DNA of 64,000 nucleotides from Calycina herbarum. Lineage: Eukaryota > Ascomycota > Leotiomycetes > Helotiales > Pezizellaceae. Positions 12,546 to 24,604 of this stretch are shown here, in pieces. The notes beneath the pieces are model-generated. The model did no database searches. It saw only the letters and a list, made by a program, of their open reading frames with translations, and was not told the DNA's origin. The stretch is taken from NCBI GenBank assembly GCA_001414485.1, contig LLEY01000230.1, positions 1 to 64,000 on the forward strand. The letters are read 5' to 3'. The position numbers were made by a program, and so were the translations under genes. Positions within the stretch are counted from its first letter, which is position 1. Each line of letters starts with the position of its first letter.

Positions 12546-14057
12546 ATGGCGCCTCCATCCAAAATGTTAGCTCCACCAAAGAGACCAAATTTCAGACGTC
12601 TATCCAGTATGACTACCACCGCACAAGAAATCCGAGAGGGGGGACCAGTTGTTGTTATCCCAGAACGAATGATGGTTCAACGTGCCCAATCATACCATGC
12701 CGGCTTCGCTGCTTCCATGGAAACAGCAAGAATCGAACTGGACGCCATGAACTTGGAAGAAGAAGGCTCACTTCCCTCTTCGGCTTCGGATTCAACAAGC
12801 ACACCTGGTACACCTAGTTCGCCTCTTACCCCTGCGGATCTCCCTACCGTAGATACCTTTGCATTTGCTTTCGATATCGATGGAGTTCTTATCAGAGGAG
12901 GACGACCAATCCCAGAAGCCATTGAAGCTATGAAAGTGCTGAATGGCGAAAACGAGTATGGGATGAAAATGTAAGCATGTTTTATTAGTGTCGCTGGTGT
13001 CTCGCTAACATATCACAGTCCATATATCTTTCTTACCAACGGTGGTGGAAAGACCGAAGCAGAGCGTTGTATTGATTTATCACGTCAGCTAGACATCGAA
13101 GTGTCGCCTGCTCAGTTCATCTGTGGCCATACCCCAATGCGAGAGATGGTCGAGCAACACGGAACAGTCCTCGTCGTTGGTGGCGAAGGAGAGAAGTGTC
13201 GTCAAGTCGCTGAAGGCTATGGGTTCCGTGATGTAATCACTCCTGGTGATATCATCAAGGATAACGCAGCTACAACACCATTCCGAACCTTGACCGACGA
13301 AGAGACCCGCAACTCCAAGAAACGGGACTTCTCCAAGACCAAGATTGAAGCCATCTTTGTCTTTGCTGATAGCCGAGACTGGGCTAGTGATATCCAAATC
13401 ATCCTCGATCTTGCCATGTCGAAAGGTGGTTACATTGGTACCCTCTCCGAGACCTTCGACGAGGGACCGCCAATCTACTTTTCTCACAGCGATATCGTCT
13501 GGTCTGCAGCCCATGACAACGTTCGTCTTGGCATGGGTGCACTCAGAAGGATGATCGAAATGCTCTTCAAAGACCTTACCAAAGGCAAGGAGCTCGAGAC
13601 CATCGCTTTTGGCAAGCCTCAAATCGGGACATTCCAATTTGCAACAAGACTCTTACAACAATGGAGAAAGGACGAACATCATTGCAACGCACCTCCAGAA
13701 ACGGTCTACTTCGTCGGCGACACCCCAGAGAGTGATATCCGAGGAACCAACATGTTCAACGAGAAATCGAAGAATGAGTGGTACTCTATCCTCGTCAAAA
13801 CCGGTGTTTACCAGGAAGGTACCGAGCCTGCTTATAAGCCGAGAACTACCGTCGATACTGTCCTTGATGCTGTCAATCATGGCATCAAGCGGGAGTTCGC
13901 CAAGAAGATCAAGACTGTTAGCAAGGGTGGTCTTCCAATCAACACCATGGCTATGCGAAACTTCTCATTGAATGGGGAGCAGAGTATCAAGAGCCCGATT
14001 GTTGAGATTAGTGAGGAGATGGTTGAGGGTGTTGATGCACCAGTCATCGTTGCATGA
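12546..14057 (+). CDS. HAD-superfamily hydrolase, CECR5/Ykr070w type
   Basis: Two exons, 12546-12970 and 13019-14057, with a 48-bp intron (GTAAGC...CACAG), giving 487 residues. After a Ser/Thr/Pro-rich N-terminal region of about 100 residues comes HAD motif I, FAFDIDGVLIRGG, with the nucleophile Asp110 and Asp112. Motif II is FLTNGGG (its Asn-Gly lies just after the intron), the Lys motif is FGKPQIGTF, and motif IV is VGDTPESDIRGTN. This order is typical of HAD-IIA hydrolases of the CECR5 (HDHD5) family. A separate C-terminal region ends VDAPVIVA. The yeast homologue is a mitochondrial putative phosphatase of unknown substrate. The basic N terminus (KRPNFRRLSS) would suit mitochondrial import, which is inference. 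Confidence 0.93.
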
Positions 14058-15470
14058 AGAGGAGGAAAAAAGTATGACGCTGGATGTCTCTTTCATTTGA
14101 AGGATTTGAAGTTTTTTGAATTTTGGCGTTATTGGATACCTATGATACCCTGGACTTCGCATGAGCGATCTAGGTACTAGGTGTGGTCCGATTTTCCTGT
14201 TACTCCTCTACTAGTTTGTAGAAAGTACTCTCTTCCATAGTGAACCGCAGCAAACAAAGCAGCATATATATGACCTAGATCATGTAAACCTTGTCGTTTT
14301 TGGAGTTTTGTTTTCACTTGTTCATTCTTTGATTTTTGAGCTTCACGATGCGTCTTAGATGGCTTTGGAAAATAGATGATGAAAATTGCTTATACGTAGA
14401 TTGAGGTTTTTGAGATACACCACCTCCCTAGAAGTTTTAGAAATTTAGACATTTAGAGAAATAGATATTTTGATGATATTTTGATTTCTCTTTCCCGGCG
14501 GTGACTGTCAATTGGCATTCATTGATGTTGCGGTGAGGTGATCAATGGAACTAGTTTAGGGGTTCGTTTTAGTGCAACGGCTGATGTTAGCTTCAACGGC
14601 GGTGAGGCTTATTGTCATCTGATGACGAGAGTTGATATACACTACTTGCCTACCTGTGGTATGGGCTGACTCAACCTTCTTAAATTCGGCACTTAATAGA
14701 ATAGTATATTTTTTTCTTCGGATCTGGTATGGTACCCTAAAGTTTTGGGACCTGAGTGTTTCAAGTCACTCGTACTCGTGTAACAAGTATATACATAGCC
14801 TGCTTGTAAGTTGTAAAGCAAACATTGTACTAGATGAACTCGAGATATTGTCCGAGTAAACCTTCAAAAAAAAGCATCTGGACTTTTTTATTCTCCTGGC
14901 CCATTCGTATAATATAAAGATAGAAAGGCGTAAATGATTAAGCCCTCTTAGTTGTAGTAGAATTTTATTGTAAGTCCATTCTCTACAAGTCGTTTCCCAA
15001 TGCATGTTGATTACTTTTATTACGTGAGAAAGACTTCGACGAGAAGCTTCTCCAAGATGACGAATTTTGACATTAAACTGTATCATTAGAACCGAAAAAT
15101 TAGCCCTTATTTTAATAAAGGAAGTGCCTTTTACCAGATCTTGATTTAATTTATATCATGAGATGTGATTGGGGTTTTATTTCCCTCCAACCCACCTATT
15201 GTGAGGACCCCTGCTTATCGGCGATGCGACGATAAAAGAGGGGTTGTTTCAACACGAGGAAACAACAATTCAAGAGCTCCTCGAAGCTTTCAACAAACCA
15301 ACCACAATACCACGAAACACATAAGCAAAACAATTGCAGTGACAACTGTTTTTTGACGGGCATTCTTGCGAGCTTTGCTTACTTCAGTACTCTGGCGTTT
15401 CTCCTCCGTCTGGAAATTTCGACTCCTCACCATCCTCTTACCCAAAATACCCTCACAACCACCAACAATC
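14058..15470. other. Intergenic region without a recognisable gene
   Basis: The region is AT-rich from about 14200 to 15150, with no coding frame supported by motifs. The last 230 bases, a CA-rich leader, are the 5' side of the amidohydrolase gene. An in-frame upstream extension (15366-15470) exists but has no ATG start. Confidence 0.55.
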
Positions 15471-16567
15471 ATGGCACAACCACCAGCCTACCCCATCATC
15501 GATTCCCACATCCACCTCTACCCGAAATCCGAGACCGAAACCCTCGCATGGTGCACCGCCGACAGTCCCCTCAATAAACAACAATCAATCGCAGAATACG
15601 CCGAAGCCACCGGCCGCCCCTCCAACCTCGAAGGCTTCATCTTCCTCGAAACCGACCGAAAGAATGACCTCGAGAGCGGAATGAAAGATGGCAGTGGCTG
15701 GGAGGGACCCCTTATGGAAGTCGATTGGTTGAAGAGGATAGCACTTGGCACACCGAAAGAAGGAGAGGGTCACACGGAGGAGGACAAGAAGTTGTGTCTT
15801 GCTATTATTCCGTGGGCGCCGTTACCTAGTGGTGAGGAGGGCATGGTGAAATATGTTAAGGAGGTGGCAAAACGATCGGGGGATGCGTTTAAGAAGGTGA
15901 AGGGGTTTAGGTATCTGGTGCAGGATAAACCTAAGGGTGTTATGTTGGAGGAGAAGTTTATTGAGTCTTTGAAGTGGATGGGACGGAAGGGGTTTGTGTT
16001 TGATTTGGGCGTTGATCAACATAGTGGGGGTAAATGGCAGTTGGAGGAGGCGATTGAGATGGTTAATAAAGCTCATGAGGGTGTAGATGAGAGTGACAGA
16101 GTCACTATTATCATCAGTCAGTCTCCCCCTGCTCTGAAACCCCCACCAGGAGCTAATAATATCTAGACCATCTCTGCAAACCTGACCTCTCGATATATAC
16201 CCAAACAGACCCAGAATTCGTCGCCTGGAGAGAAGCCATGTTCCGTCTCGGAAAATGCGACAAGACCTACATGAAGCTCTCTGGTTGTTTCTCTGAATTG
16301 CCAGAATCATTCAAGAACGCACCCATTCTCGATGTCTTCATGGCTTTACAGCCCTATCTCGTCGTCATACTTGCCACTTTCGGATCTTTCAGAGTCATGT
16401 TCGGATCTGACTGGCCGGTATGCACGGTTGGCGTTAATGATGCTTGGAAGAGATGGAAGGAAGTTGTGGAAAAGTTTTGTTATTTAGCGAGTTTGAGTGA
16501 GGAGGATCAGATTATGATCTGGAGTGGGACTGCTATCAAGGCATATGGGATTAAGGAGTTGATATGA
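15471..16567 (+). CDS. Amidohydrolase 2 family protein (COG3618, lactonase-like)
   Basis: Two exons, 15471-16116 and 16167-16567, separated by a 50-bp intron (GTCAGT...AATATCTAG, branch-like GCTAAT), giving 348 residues. The start MAQPPAYPIIDSHIHLYP places the metal-binding HxH at residues about 12-14. The splice restores NHLCKPDLS, the strand carrying the second conserved His. YMKLSGCFSEL and MFGSDWPVC, with the catalytic Asp, lie towards the C terminus. The family includes hydrolases of sugar lactones such as L-fucono- and L-rhamnono-lactone. The next gene, on the same strand, is a DapA-type aldolase, so a joint role in breaking down a deoxy-sugar acid is plausible but not shown. The donor GTCAGT is slightly unusual. 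Confidence 0.9.
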
Positions 16568-17439
16568 ATCGGCAATTTGGGTTGATGGGGAATGGCAGGT
16601 GGGAAGGTATGTCGAGGATACCCTAAAAGATAATATCACGTCGACTTCAAGCGAAGTCAAATTATCACGGTTCCAGCTTCTATACAACCTTGAGGCTACA
16701 AAAACTCGGAACTTTCTTTGGTAAAGGAGGCACAGCTGATCGTGGTCGGGATTTTGATTGGTGAAGAAATACTTAGATGCAAGTCATTGATGATTCTCAC
16801 TCAGAACCTTGTTACTCAACATACTTCACTGGTACTACCCCCCCCCCCCCCCCTGATTACATTGTACGGTGCACAGACACTTGCCATACTAAAACGACTG
16901 TGCGCATACAATGTAGTTAGGGGGGGGGCATAGTAAAGCTTATATTGCCGTGCATGTAAAGTTACATTCAAAACCTCAATGTTGTTTCTTGTACGATTAT
17001 ATACTCGATTCCATCATCAACTGGTCAGTTACGACATTTTCTAACAGTTGTACTAGTGTATTCACCAATAAATCTTTTGTTGAAAAGTCACGCTTGTCGA
17101 ATTACCCCACATTTACCCCTCCTTCCACTTTCGCTAGACTTTCCCCCGAATGGGAAAGAACTTATCCACATCACATCTCACATCCCAGGAAATCAAGAAT
17201 CATTCGGTACATTTTTTTCCACGTCTACTTCACTTGTAAAACATTGAACTACCATAAATTCACTCCAGTTGAAGGGAATGAATCTTAGGACCTCGTGTAT
17301 ACTATACTTAAGTCCCCACCTTTGATTCTTACATATACTTTTGAAGCTCCCCAACTTTGGAAACTGCCAACTTTCTGTTATTCAATTCCTTCCCAATAAT
17401 CACACGCAAAATCCAAACGAAAGAAAGACATCTCACAAA
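16568..17439. other. Intergenic region between the amidohydrolase and aldolase genes
   Basis: It holds the 3' side of the amidohydrolase gene, a small hairpin element with C and G runs (listed separately), and the promoter of the next gene. No coding frame is supported. Confidence 0.6.
16838..16928. repeat. 91-bp imperfect palindrome bounded by C16 and G9 runs
   Basis: A run of 16 C is followed by TGATTACATTGTACGGTGCACAG. About 30 bases later comes a near-complementary arm, CTGTGCGCATACAATG then TAGTTA, that runs into 9 G. The whole can fold into one hairpin. It looks like a miniature inverted-repeat element with C-rich ends, but flanking duplications are not clear. Confidence 0.7.
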
Positions 17440-18499
17440 ATGGCTTCCCCGCCACCAGCAGGAGTCTACGTCCCCGTCCCAACTTTCTTTGTCTCCAAAT
17501 CAGCATCCAACTACAACGCAACAGCGGCCCCCATCGATCTCGAAACCCAATCCAAACACTCCCTCCACCTCGCCAAATCTGGAATCACAGGTCTCGTCGT
17601 CCTCGGTAGCACTGGAGAAGCAGTCCATCTCTCCAACAAAGAAAGATTCGAAGTCCTCTCCTCGATACGAAAGACTTTTAACGAAAACGGATTCCCGGAT
17701 TATCCCATAATTGCAGGAACAGCAGCACAAAATATCGAAGAGGTAGTAGATCAGTTGAAGAGCGCGAAGGAGGCGGGAAGTCAGTGGGGATTGTGTCTTG
17801 TTCCGGGATATTTTGCAGGTGCTAGTACGCAGGAGGGAATTATTCAGTGGTTTAGGGCTGTGGCTGATCAGAGTCCTATTCCTGTTATGGTGTAAGTACC
17901 TTCTTTCTTAAATTTAAACTTGAGTTCAATCTTGGGATCCGGGAGTAACTAATGGTTTTTGAAATAGTTACCATTACCCAGGCGTCTCAAACAATGTCAA
18001 AGTCCTCCCCTCAACCTACGCAACCCTCTCCCAACACCCCAACATAGTAGGCTGCAAACTCTCCCACGGCGACGTCTCCTACCACGCCCAAATCGCCTGC
18101 TCCCCCAAAATCGACCACACAAAATTCCACACCTTCACTGGTCTAGGCCAACAACTTCTCCCCATCATCGCCCTCGGTTGCGCAGGAACCATCGATGGCT
18201 CCGCGGGTTTCTTCCCGAAATCGGTTGTACATTTGTATAACTTGAGTGTGAAGGATACACCTACACCGGAAGAAGTTAAAGAGAGGAGACTTCTGCAGTA
18301 TAAAGTTAGTTCGGTGGAGGAGATTGTTGTTAAGTATGGGACTGTGGGGATTAAGGAGGCGATTAGTAGGATTTTGGGATTGGGTGATAAGGAGGGAACG
18401 AGGGTTCCGCTTGTGGGTGGTATACCCGGAGGTGATAAGGAGTGGGAGAGTTGGAAGGAGGCTATTGGTGACTTGGAGGCTGTGGAGAAGAGTTTGTGA
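17440..18499 (+). CDS. Dihydrodipicolinate synthase / N-acetylneuraminate lyase (DapA) family aldolase
   Basis: Two exons, 17440-17891 and 17968-18499, giving 327 residues. The start is MASPPPAGVYVPVPTFF. The family motif GSTGEAVHLSNKER occurs at about residue 55. The Tyr motif is rebuilt across the intron as VYHYPGVSNN. The Schiff-base Lys lies in VGCKLSHGD, and a glycine-rich stretch, GCAGTIDGSAGF, follows. These features define a class I aldolase of the DapA fold. In fungi such proteins include 2-keto-3-deoxy-L-galactonate aldolase of the pectin pathway and uncharacterised paralogues, and the substrate cannot be read from sequence. Its neighbour on the same strand is the amidohydrolase, which could supply a sugar acid. 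No targeting signal is evident. Confidence 0.92.
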
Positions 18500-20483
18500 G
18501 TGAGCTGTGGTAGGGGATTGGTAGACTTTAGATGATTGTAATTTGGTCTTTTGACGTGTTTCTGAATGACTGGATGTCAACATGTCGCACGTCTCAGTTT
18601 TCTCTCACTCATGTCTGCTCCACTTGATGTTTTTGTTGATGATGTGAGGAAGGCGAAAAAGGTTCTGGACAGTATTACTTAGTTTTCGAGTAAACTACAT
18701 GGTCATGTTTGATATGATTCAACTCATTAGTATATATTGCATCAGCTCCCTGGCTTCTCTTAATTCTTCGTCCGAATTGAATTCGCTTACTAATATCCAT
18801 AGAAAACCAAAGAAAAGAAGAAAAGGAAGTGAAACACATTATTCAGTCTGTTTTTATACGAAGTGGAAAAATTGAGGTCATGCAATAGGGACTTACCTTA
18901 GATCTAATTCTCTTTCGTTGATGGTCTTGTATAAGTCCTCAAAGTGGGCTGTTTCCAAGCTGGTTATGGAAAATAAGCAACCACACAAGCCACTGGATTA
19001 TTCAAGCTTGACCTACTGGAAGGGAAACGCAAGTATATGATATAGAGAAGCTTTGAAGTGTTGTTTCATATACTAAGGATGGGTCCCAGAGCCATCAAAC
19101 AATCGGCATACCAAGGAGATATGCTCAATTTTCAGGCATCATGTACTATGAAGCTGTGACTCAAAGTTAGTTTCCGGGCGTATCTGGTGCTACTCCATCC
19201 AGTATTATTTTGATAACAAATAGTAGCAAGACAGATGAGGCTGCATGATAGAGGTTGGTGGCCCGGTGGGGGTCGTGGCTGGCTGGTCAGAGAGACGAAC
19301 ACACCTCACGAGCACTGAATGCAGAATCCCGGGTCAGTGTTCTGGATTCGGTTGTAAGAGTATATTATAGATGCCATCTGCCTTTCTGAATATTTTTCAA
19401 CCAACATTCAAGGCAGGGTCGAAAACTAGCTGGCGGTTTAGAGATGTCGATTAAGTCGATTTCTGTAAGATTGCTATGTACCGGCAGGGCGAGCATCCAC
19501 GCAATGCATGGAAAATTAATGACTATCTGTAATCTACTCATTCGATTCTCGGGGGTCAGGGTTGAAGAAGCGGCTGAGATTGTTGGTGGCTTTGGAGTTG
19601 TGGTGCAGGACCAGGGCGGTCTTCACCGATATATGCGCCAGCCAGGCAGACACAACCTCGGAGGGCTCCGAGGCCTTACAACGAGGCTTCAAGTTCAGTT
19701 TAAGCATGCCAGTATATGTCCTTGAGTCACTTTCGGCCTCGTTAGCTCGCGCTCGGCTGTTGCCGCCCATGAGGATATAAAAAGAACTATGAAGCAAGAC
19801 GTGGATCTATTCTATTGGGGGGAAAGATTTCAAGGCAGAAGGAATATTGACGGTCACTGCATGAATCAATTTTATTATAAGGCTCTTCACATTGCCTCAT
19901 CCCAAATTGGAACAATTCTATCCAATTAATACGCGAGAATTAAGCGAGGCCTATTTTGGATGTGTGTGTGAAACATGGCTTGTCCAATTAATGCAATCAT
20001 GCATCATCTTCTCTTTGCTTTTTTTGCTTTTTTTGGCAGTTGTTTCCCTTCCAGCAAAGTCTCATTCATTGAAAGATGCCAGACTGTCAACGTCCAAAGC
20101 CTAAATGCAATAAAGCATTATGATTTCAAGTCCATTGCGACGGTTGCAAATCCTACTGGAGGCAGAAAAGTAGTTCTGCGGAATCTAAAGATAATAGATA
20201 AATCGGGAGTAATTTTGTTTCAAGTAATAGGAGAAGAGTCCTTGTATCTCTCCTGTGTTGAGGAAGCGCAGCCTCATCATGGACCGATGTGGAGGTGTGG
20301 TAACACACGACGCCTCAGAGTCTCATGCGTGGCCGGGAGGTTGATTATTGCCCAATTCCCGCATTCTAAATCTACTGTTATCTTTCCGCAGCAAAACATC
20401 ACTTGAGCATCAATTTGCTAACTTATGAACTTTAACTTTGAATATCAATACAAACCGTATCTTCCAATCTTTCGACTCCCTCC
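18500..20483. other. Gene-poor region upstream of a HET relic
   Basis: Two kilobases with no supported gene. One frame at 19975-20406 begins with a hydrophobic stretch but shows no other sign of being real. If the HET fragment at 20484 once had a full-length gene, its HET domain is not recognisable here. Confidence 0.5.
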
Positions 20484-21172
20484 ATGGCTTCAACTTCAAG
20501 TGGCACAACTTCAAACGGGTTGCCAAATGGCGGCCCAGCAAAATCTCGTGTTCGAGTCCTAAAACGAGCCGGGAGAAAGCCTGTTGAGCTCCCAAGAACC
20601 AAATTCTGGGACAGCGCCCCTCTACCAACAAAGAAAGCGGAAATTAAGAAAAGGTTTCTTAGTGCCGTGGTTCGCTTCGACCTATTGGATACATATCATC
20701 TTCGCTACAAATACAAAACAATAAACAAAGACGTGATAAGGTTATTAAAGATCCACCTCCGTGGTATCACAGGGCTGCACTTCATTGCATGGTCCTTGCC
20801 ACCAATAATGGCCATATCAATACCAGCGGACTGCTTGGGGATAGGGAACATGATGAGCTATCACAGGTCGTCAAAGATTACTTGAAGCGAGTACAGGCTG
20901 TGACTTGGAACCAAAATTTCATAGGAGAGCAAGAACAACTGAGCTCCGGTAGGGTCTTTGGTCTTGGGCTCCCTGACACCAAGGAGGGCGATCGTATATG
21001 CGAGCTTCACGGCTGTAGTGTGCCATGCATTCTACGGCCATATAACCAAAATGGTGAAGAATACTTTCAATTTATTGGAGAAGCTTATATTTATAGAAAG
21101 ATGGATGGGGAGGTATTAATGCCTAGTAAGGAGGAGCAGCAGCGAAAGACGAAAGGTTTTCCCGTCATTTAG
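20484..21172 (+). pseudogene. Relic of a HET-domain (heterokaryon incompatibility) protein, C-terminal part
   Basis: The frame from about 20735 to the stop at 21172 encodes a C-terminal signature of large fungal HET proteins: NTSGLLGD, then DTKEGDRICELHGCSVPCIL and FIGEAYIYRKMDGEV. Before it, in the same frame, come VIKDPPPWYHRAA and LHCMVLATNNGH. The ATG-led frame at 20484 (MASTSSGTTS...) is a different frame that overlaps it, and I find no convincing intron joining the two. No HET domain is visible upstream. It is therefore most likely a truncated and frame-shifted copy, though a short spliced gene using an acceptor near 20662 cannot be excluded. HET proteins act in non-self recognition and programmed cell death. 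Confidence 0.6.
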
Positions 21173-21825
21173 CCTAGCTTGTTTGTGGGCAGGCTCTGTA
21201 AGTCTGTTTAATTTTTGGAATAGCTTAGTAAGATCTTTCATTTTTACTCTCCTGAATTACAAGTTTTGAACCATATCTTCTCTGTTTTGCACAAATAAAA
21301 AGGAAAGTGGGTGGACGTGGACCAACAATCGAAGCTCCCAAATTATTCACAATACACGTATACCATTCGGAAAAACCCTAGATGATGTGAAAGATTTTTG
21401 TTGGGAGAGAATATCCACACATGTACGAACTCTCTTCAAGTACATTCAAACACTTTCGGTTTGACAGTGAAGGATAGTGGAGGATGAAATTTCCCACACT
21501 GTGTTCAGAGCTTTTCAACTATCGAAATTTTCGAAAAATACCAGAATTACCAGTATTCCGTACTGTAGGAGAACTTCAGCATGAAGAGAGTTTCGCAATA
21601 ACTTAGCACTCAATGATATCTGAAGGAAAAGCACCTGAGCATCTCCTATCCTTCATCATTCACTTCAAAAAAGCTTCTGAATAATAGAACTAGAAGCAAT
21701 TCACAAAACTCTCCAAGTACCATTCAAGAATCGTGGTGTTCGAATATAGCATAAAACTTCAAACCTATCAACTCTTCACTTTTTTGTTCCATTTTGTTGC
21801 TCCTTCTATCAGCTGAAAGAAGTTT
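21173..21825. other. Intergenic region
   Basis: AT-rich, with no coding frame. It should contain the promoter and 5' leader of the gene that starts at 21826. Confidence 0.55.
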
Positions 21826-24246
21826 ATGAGGGGAATGAATATCGCAAAATACTTCCTGGACAAAATAGAAAACAAAATGGAGGAGGCACCAAAACAAAAC
21901 CAAATAACGAGTACTCTCCCCAAACTCCTCACTAAGCTAAAATCTGACAAGACATACCAGGATTCAAAGCCCCAGCAGCAGGCCTGGGACCAACCTGGGA
22001 CCTCAACCTCACAAATTTCCTCTTTCAACACTCCTCTCTAACAGATTTATCCAAAAACCTCATCCAAGCAATCGTACATTCCGAAATCAATCCTTCTGTC
22101 ATCACCCCCCTCCAAGCTCTCCTAAAACGCCTCCTGTCACTCCGTTCTCCCTTGAAGTTAGAGAACTTCCCAAACCAAGAAGACCTCATAGTAACAAGAT
22201 GGCTCCTTCTCTCATACGGTGGTCAGAGGGTGTGGAACGAATTTGCAAAGATGGTGATGAAACAAGTTAAACTTGTGGATGGAGCGATCGAGGAGGGAGG
22301 ATATTTGAAGGTGATGAAGGGAGTTATTGGGTGGCTAATGTATTATTGGGAGATGTTGTTTGAGGATATGGTGTCTGCGAAGATAGGGGGGCCGGAGCTT
22401 GAAGGGGAAACAGGGAGAGAAGGTGTTGAGGTGAAGATTTCGAATTTTGGGTGCAGCGAGGGGTTGGATATGAGTTATGAGAAACTCTTTGGGGAGGTTA
22501 AGAGGGTTACTTGGAGGGTTGAGGGGGTGAAGAAAAAGAGTGCGGAGGGAAAGATGCAGGAGAGTATAGCTGTGAAGGGTTTTGTACAGCAAGGGGAGGG
22601 AACGAGGGAAGAAGCTACTGACATTTCGAGAGAACAAGTCCAACCATCTCCTCCAGCACCACCAGCGCAATCTTCTACCACTTCGAAACATGGGATTCAA
22701 GTCACGGGAGAAGCAGCAGGAAGCTCTGATAGACCCAAATTAACCGAGTCCCCTTTTCCAAAAGAGCAGATAGCCGCATCCCACCATGTCGCCAAAGATG
22801 AAAAAAGAGAAAGTGCAACTTCCGTACCCCAGGATTCACGAGAGGCGCCTGCAGAACCAGCGGACACCGAGGAACCTCAATTTTACGAGGTCCCGGAGCA
22901 GTGGCCAGACACGCATTCAGAAGGCTCAGACGACATCCCACCTCAGAACGAGAGGGCCACAGTCATCCCAGGACTTGCACATTCAATTTCAGGCGCTGAG
23001 TTCCTCAACCAGAAAAATGACTCCACGGAGAACATTCACAACCCAGGAAATCGCTTTAGCGAGGTGATTGTTGATGAAGTCTCAAGTGAGACAGAAGACC
23101 ACGAAATAACTGGTGAAACGAACGGTAAGAAATAAATTTCCAAACAGTTTCAATATGCCTCAACATTTCAGAACGGCATTTCCTCCATTCTTTCTACTTT
23201 CCAATATGGATTTCAGTTATGGGAGGACTAACAAGCCAACAGATCATCGGAGAGATCGTTCTTCGAGTGGAGCCAGAGAGCAACAAGACAATGCTCCTGT
23301 TTTCCAACCTACGCCCGCTGGAGGTCTCTTTTCAGCAGCTCCACCACCTATCTCTAACCCAACATCTCTTCAACAACCTTCAGGGGGTCTATTTTCGGCT
23401 GCACCATCACTTCTCCCTGAAAGCTCGCCTCGTCACCCTTTGCACCAAGCAACTCCTGAGTCGCCAAGTTCTCACTCGAGAGATTTGCCAAGTTCTCGGG
23501 ATAATGGAGGGAATCATAGCTCTCACGCCCAATCCACGAGAGATAGCGAACGAGAGAGAGAAAGAGAGAAAAGGCAAAGAAAGTACCTACAAGCAAGAGC
23601 AGAAGTAGATGAATACGAGAGAGCAATGGCGTGGGAGAGAGAAAGAGCAAAGCAGAAAGAAACAGAGAAAGCATCCCAACATCGAGCCCCTCCTCAAACG
23701 AGCACACATCAATCTCGTCCCAGCACTTCTTGCCGTCACTCTGACCATACTCACCAAAGTCATCAAGTCCAACCACGAGATGTTCGTATTTCCGAACCTC
23801 GTCCAAAAGTTCAGAATCCATCCTCCCATTATCCCCATCCGCATCAACCCCATCCGACCCAAAGCCCCCAACAAGCACTAATCCCACGAGAACAACCAGT
23901 GGAGCAAGAGCAAGCAGTAACAACCCGTGCCCCGAAAAGAAGCTGGGGCTCATGGAGAACCGATAGACAAGGTCCCAACGAACCACCACCCCACAACATT
24001 CGACCAAGAGTGAGTTTCACCCTACACAGACAAATTCAAGAGACGGTACTAAAAAATCCATAGAACTCCATTCTAAAGAAGCGCTCAGAAGAAGAGTTTT
24101 CACAAATGGGTAGGGGAAAGCGTAAACGCCCGGCAACAGGGCGAGAGATCAACTTCGCCGCTAGCGCCAAGGGCCATGATGGGGGTAGAGGTAGTAAGGC
24201 GTTCGAAAAGGCAGTAAAGGATCCAGAATTAGAGTTGTATGATTAA
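21826..24246 (+). CDS. Uncharacterised protein with helical N-terminal domain and low-complexity C-terminal half
   Basis: I do not recognise a family. Best model: 21826-21910, 21961-23124, 23243-24009 and 24064-24246, 732 residues, all junctions in phase. The first intron (GTACTC...ATACCAG, 50 bp) is needed to continue into TWDLNLTNFLF and the helical region ALLKRLL to YYWEMLFEDMV. The next part is Glu/Pro/Ser-rich. The 118-bp third-exon junction uses GTAAGA and a branch-like ACTAAC before CCAACAG. The last intron (GTGAGT...CCATAG, 54 bp) opens a final exon ending with GKRKRPATGREINF and DPELELYD. The C-terminal half has two GGLFSAAP repeats and a charged coil (SEREREREKRQRKYLQA). Alternative: two genes, the first ending at 23135 and the second starting at 23155, but only 19 bp would separate them. 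Confidence 0.6.
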
Positions 24247-24604
24247 GGAAGACTGAAGAGCGAGTTGTGGAGGTATATAGAAATTGGAGACGAGGAAACT
24301 AGAAATTCAGGACCTTCTCTTGAGCTTTTCACCACTAGGTGCAAGATCCTCTCTCTCAATTGACAAAGTATATCAAATCCAACAATTCATGAAATCTTTT
24401 ACTTTTTTGCATTCCTACCCAGCCCTTAACGCCATTGAGTGCAAGTGAAAAGGCCAGAGACTCGCCGCTTGGTATGATACATCGCCTCCCAAGTGTGAAA
24501 AACAAAAGAAGAAGACCAACCCTACATAAATCGTAGAAGGAGCCCGTCATATCCCCCGACACTTTCCCAATCCATCCATCCCTCAATCGATCGAGAAAAC
24601 ACAT
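24247..24604. other. Convergent 3' region
   Basis: Space between two converging genes, the uncharacterised gene (+) and nhp2 (-). It presumably holds both 3' untranslated regions. No other feature is visible. Confidence 0.6.

Noticed and set aside
19975..20406. ATG-led frame of 143 codons with hydrophobic start resembling a secreted protein
   Set aside because: The hydrophobic part comes from a simple T-rich tract, and the rest has no recognisable features.
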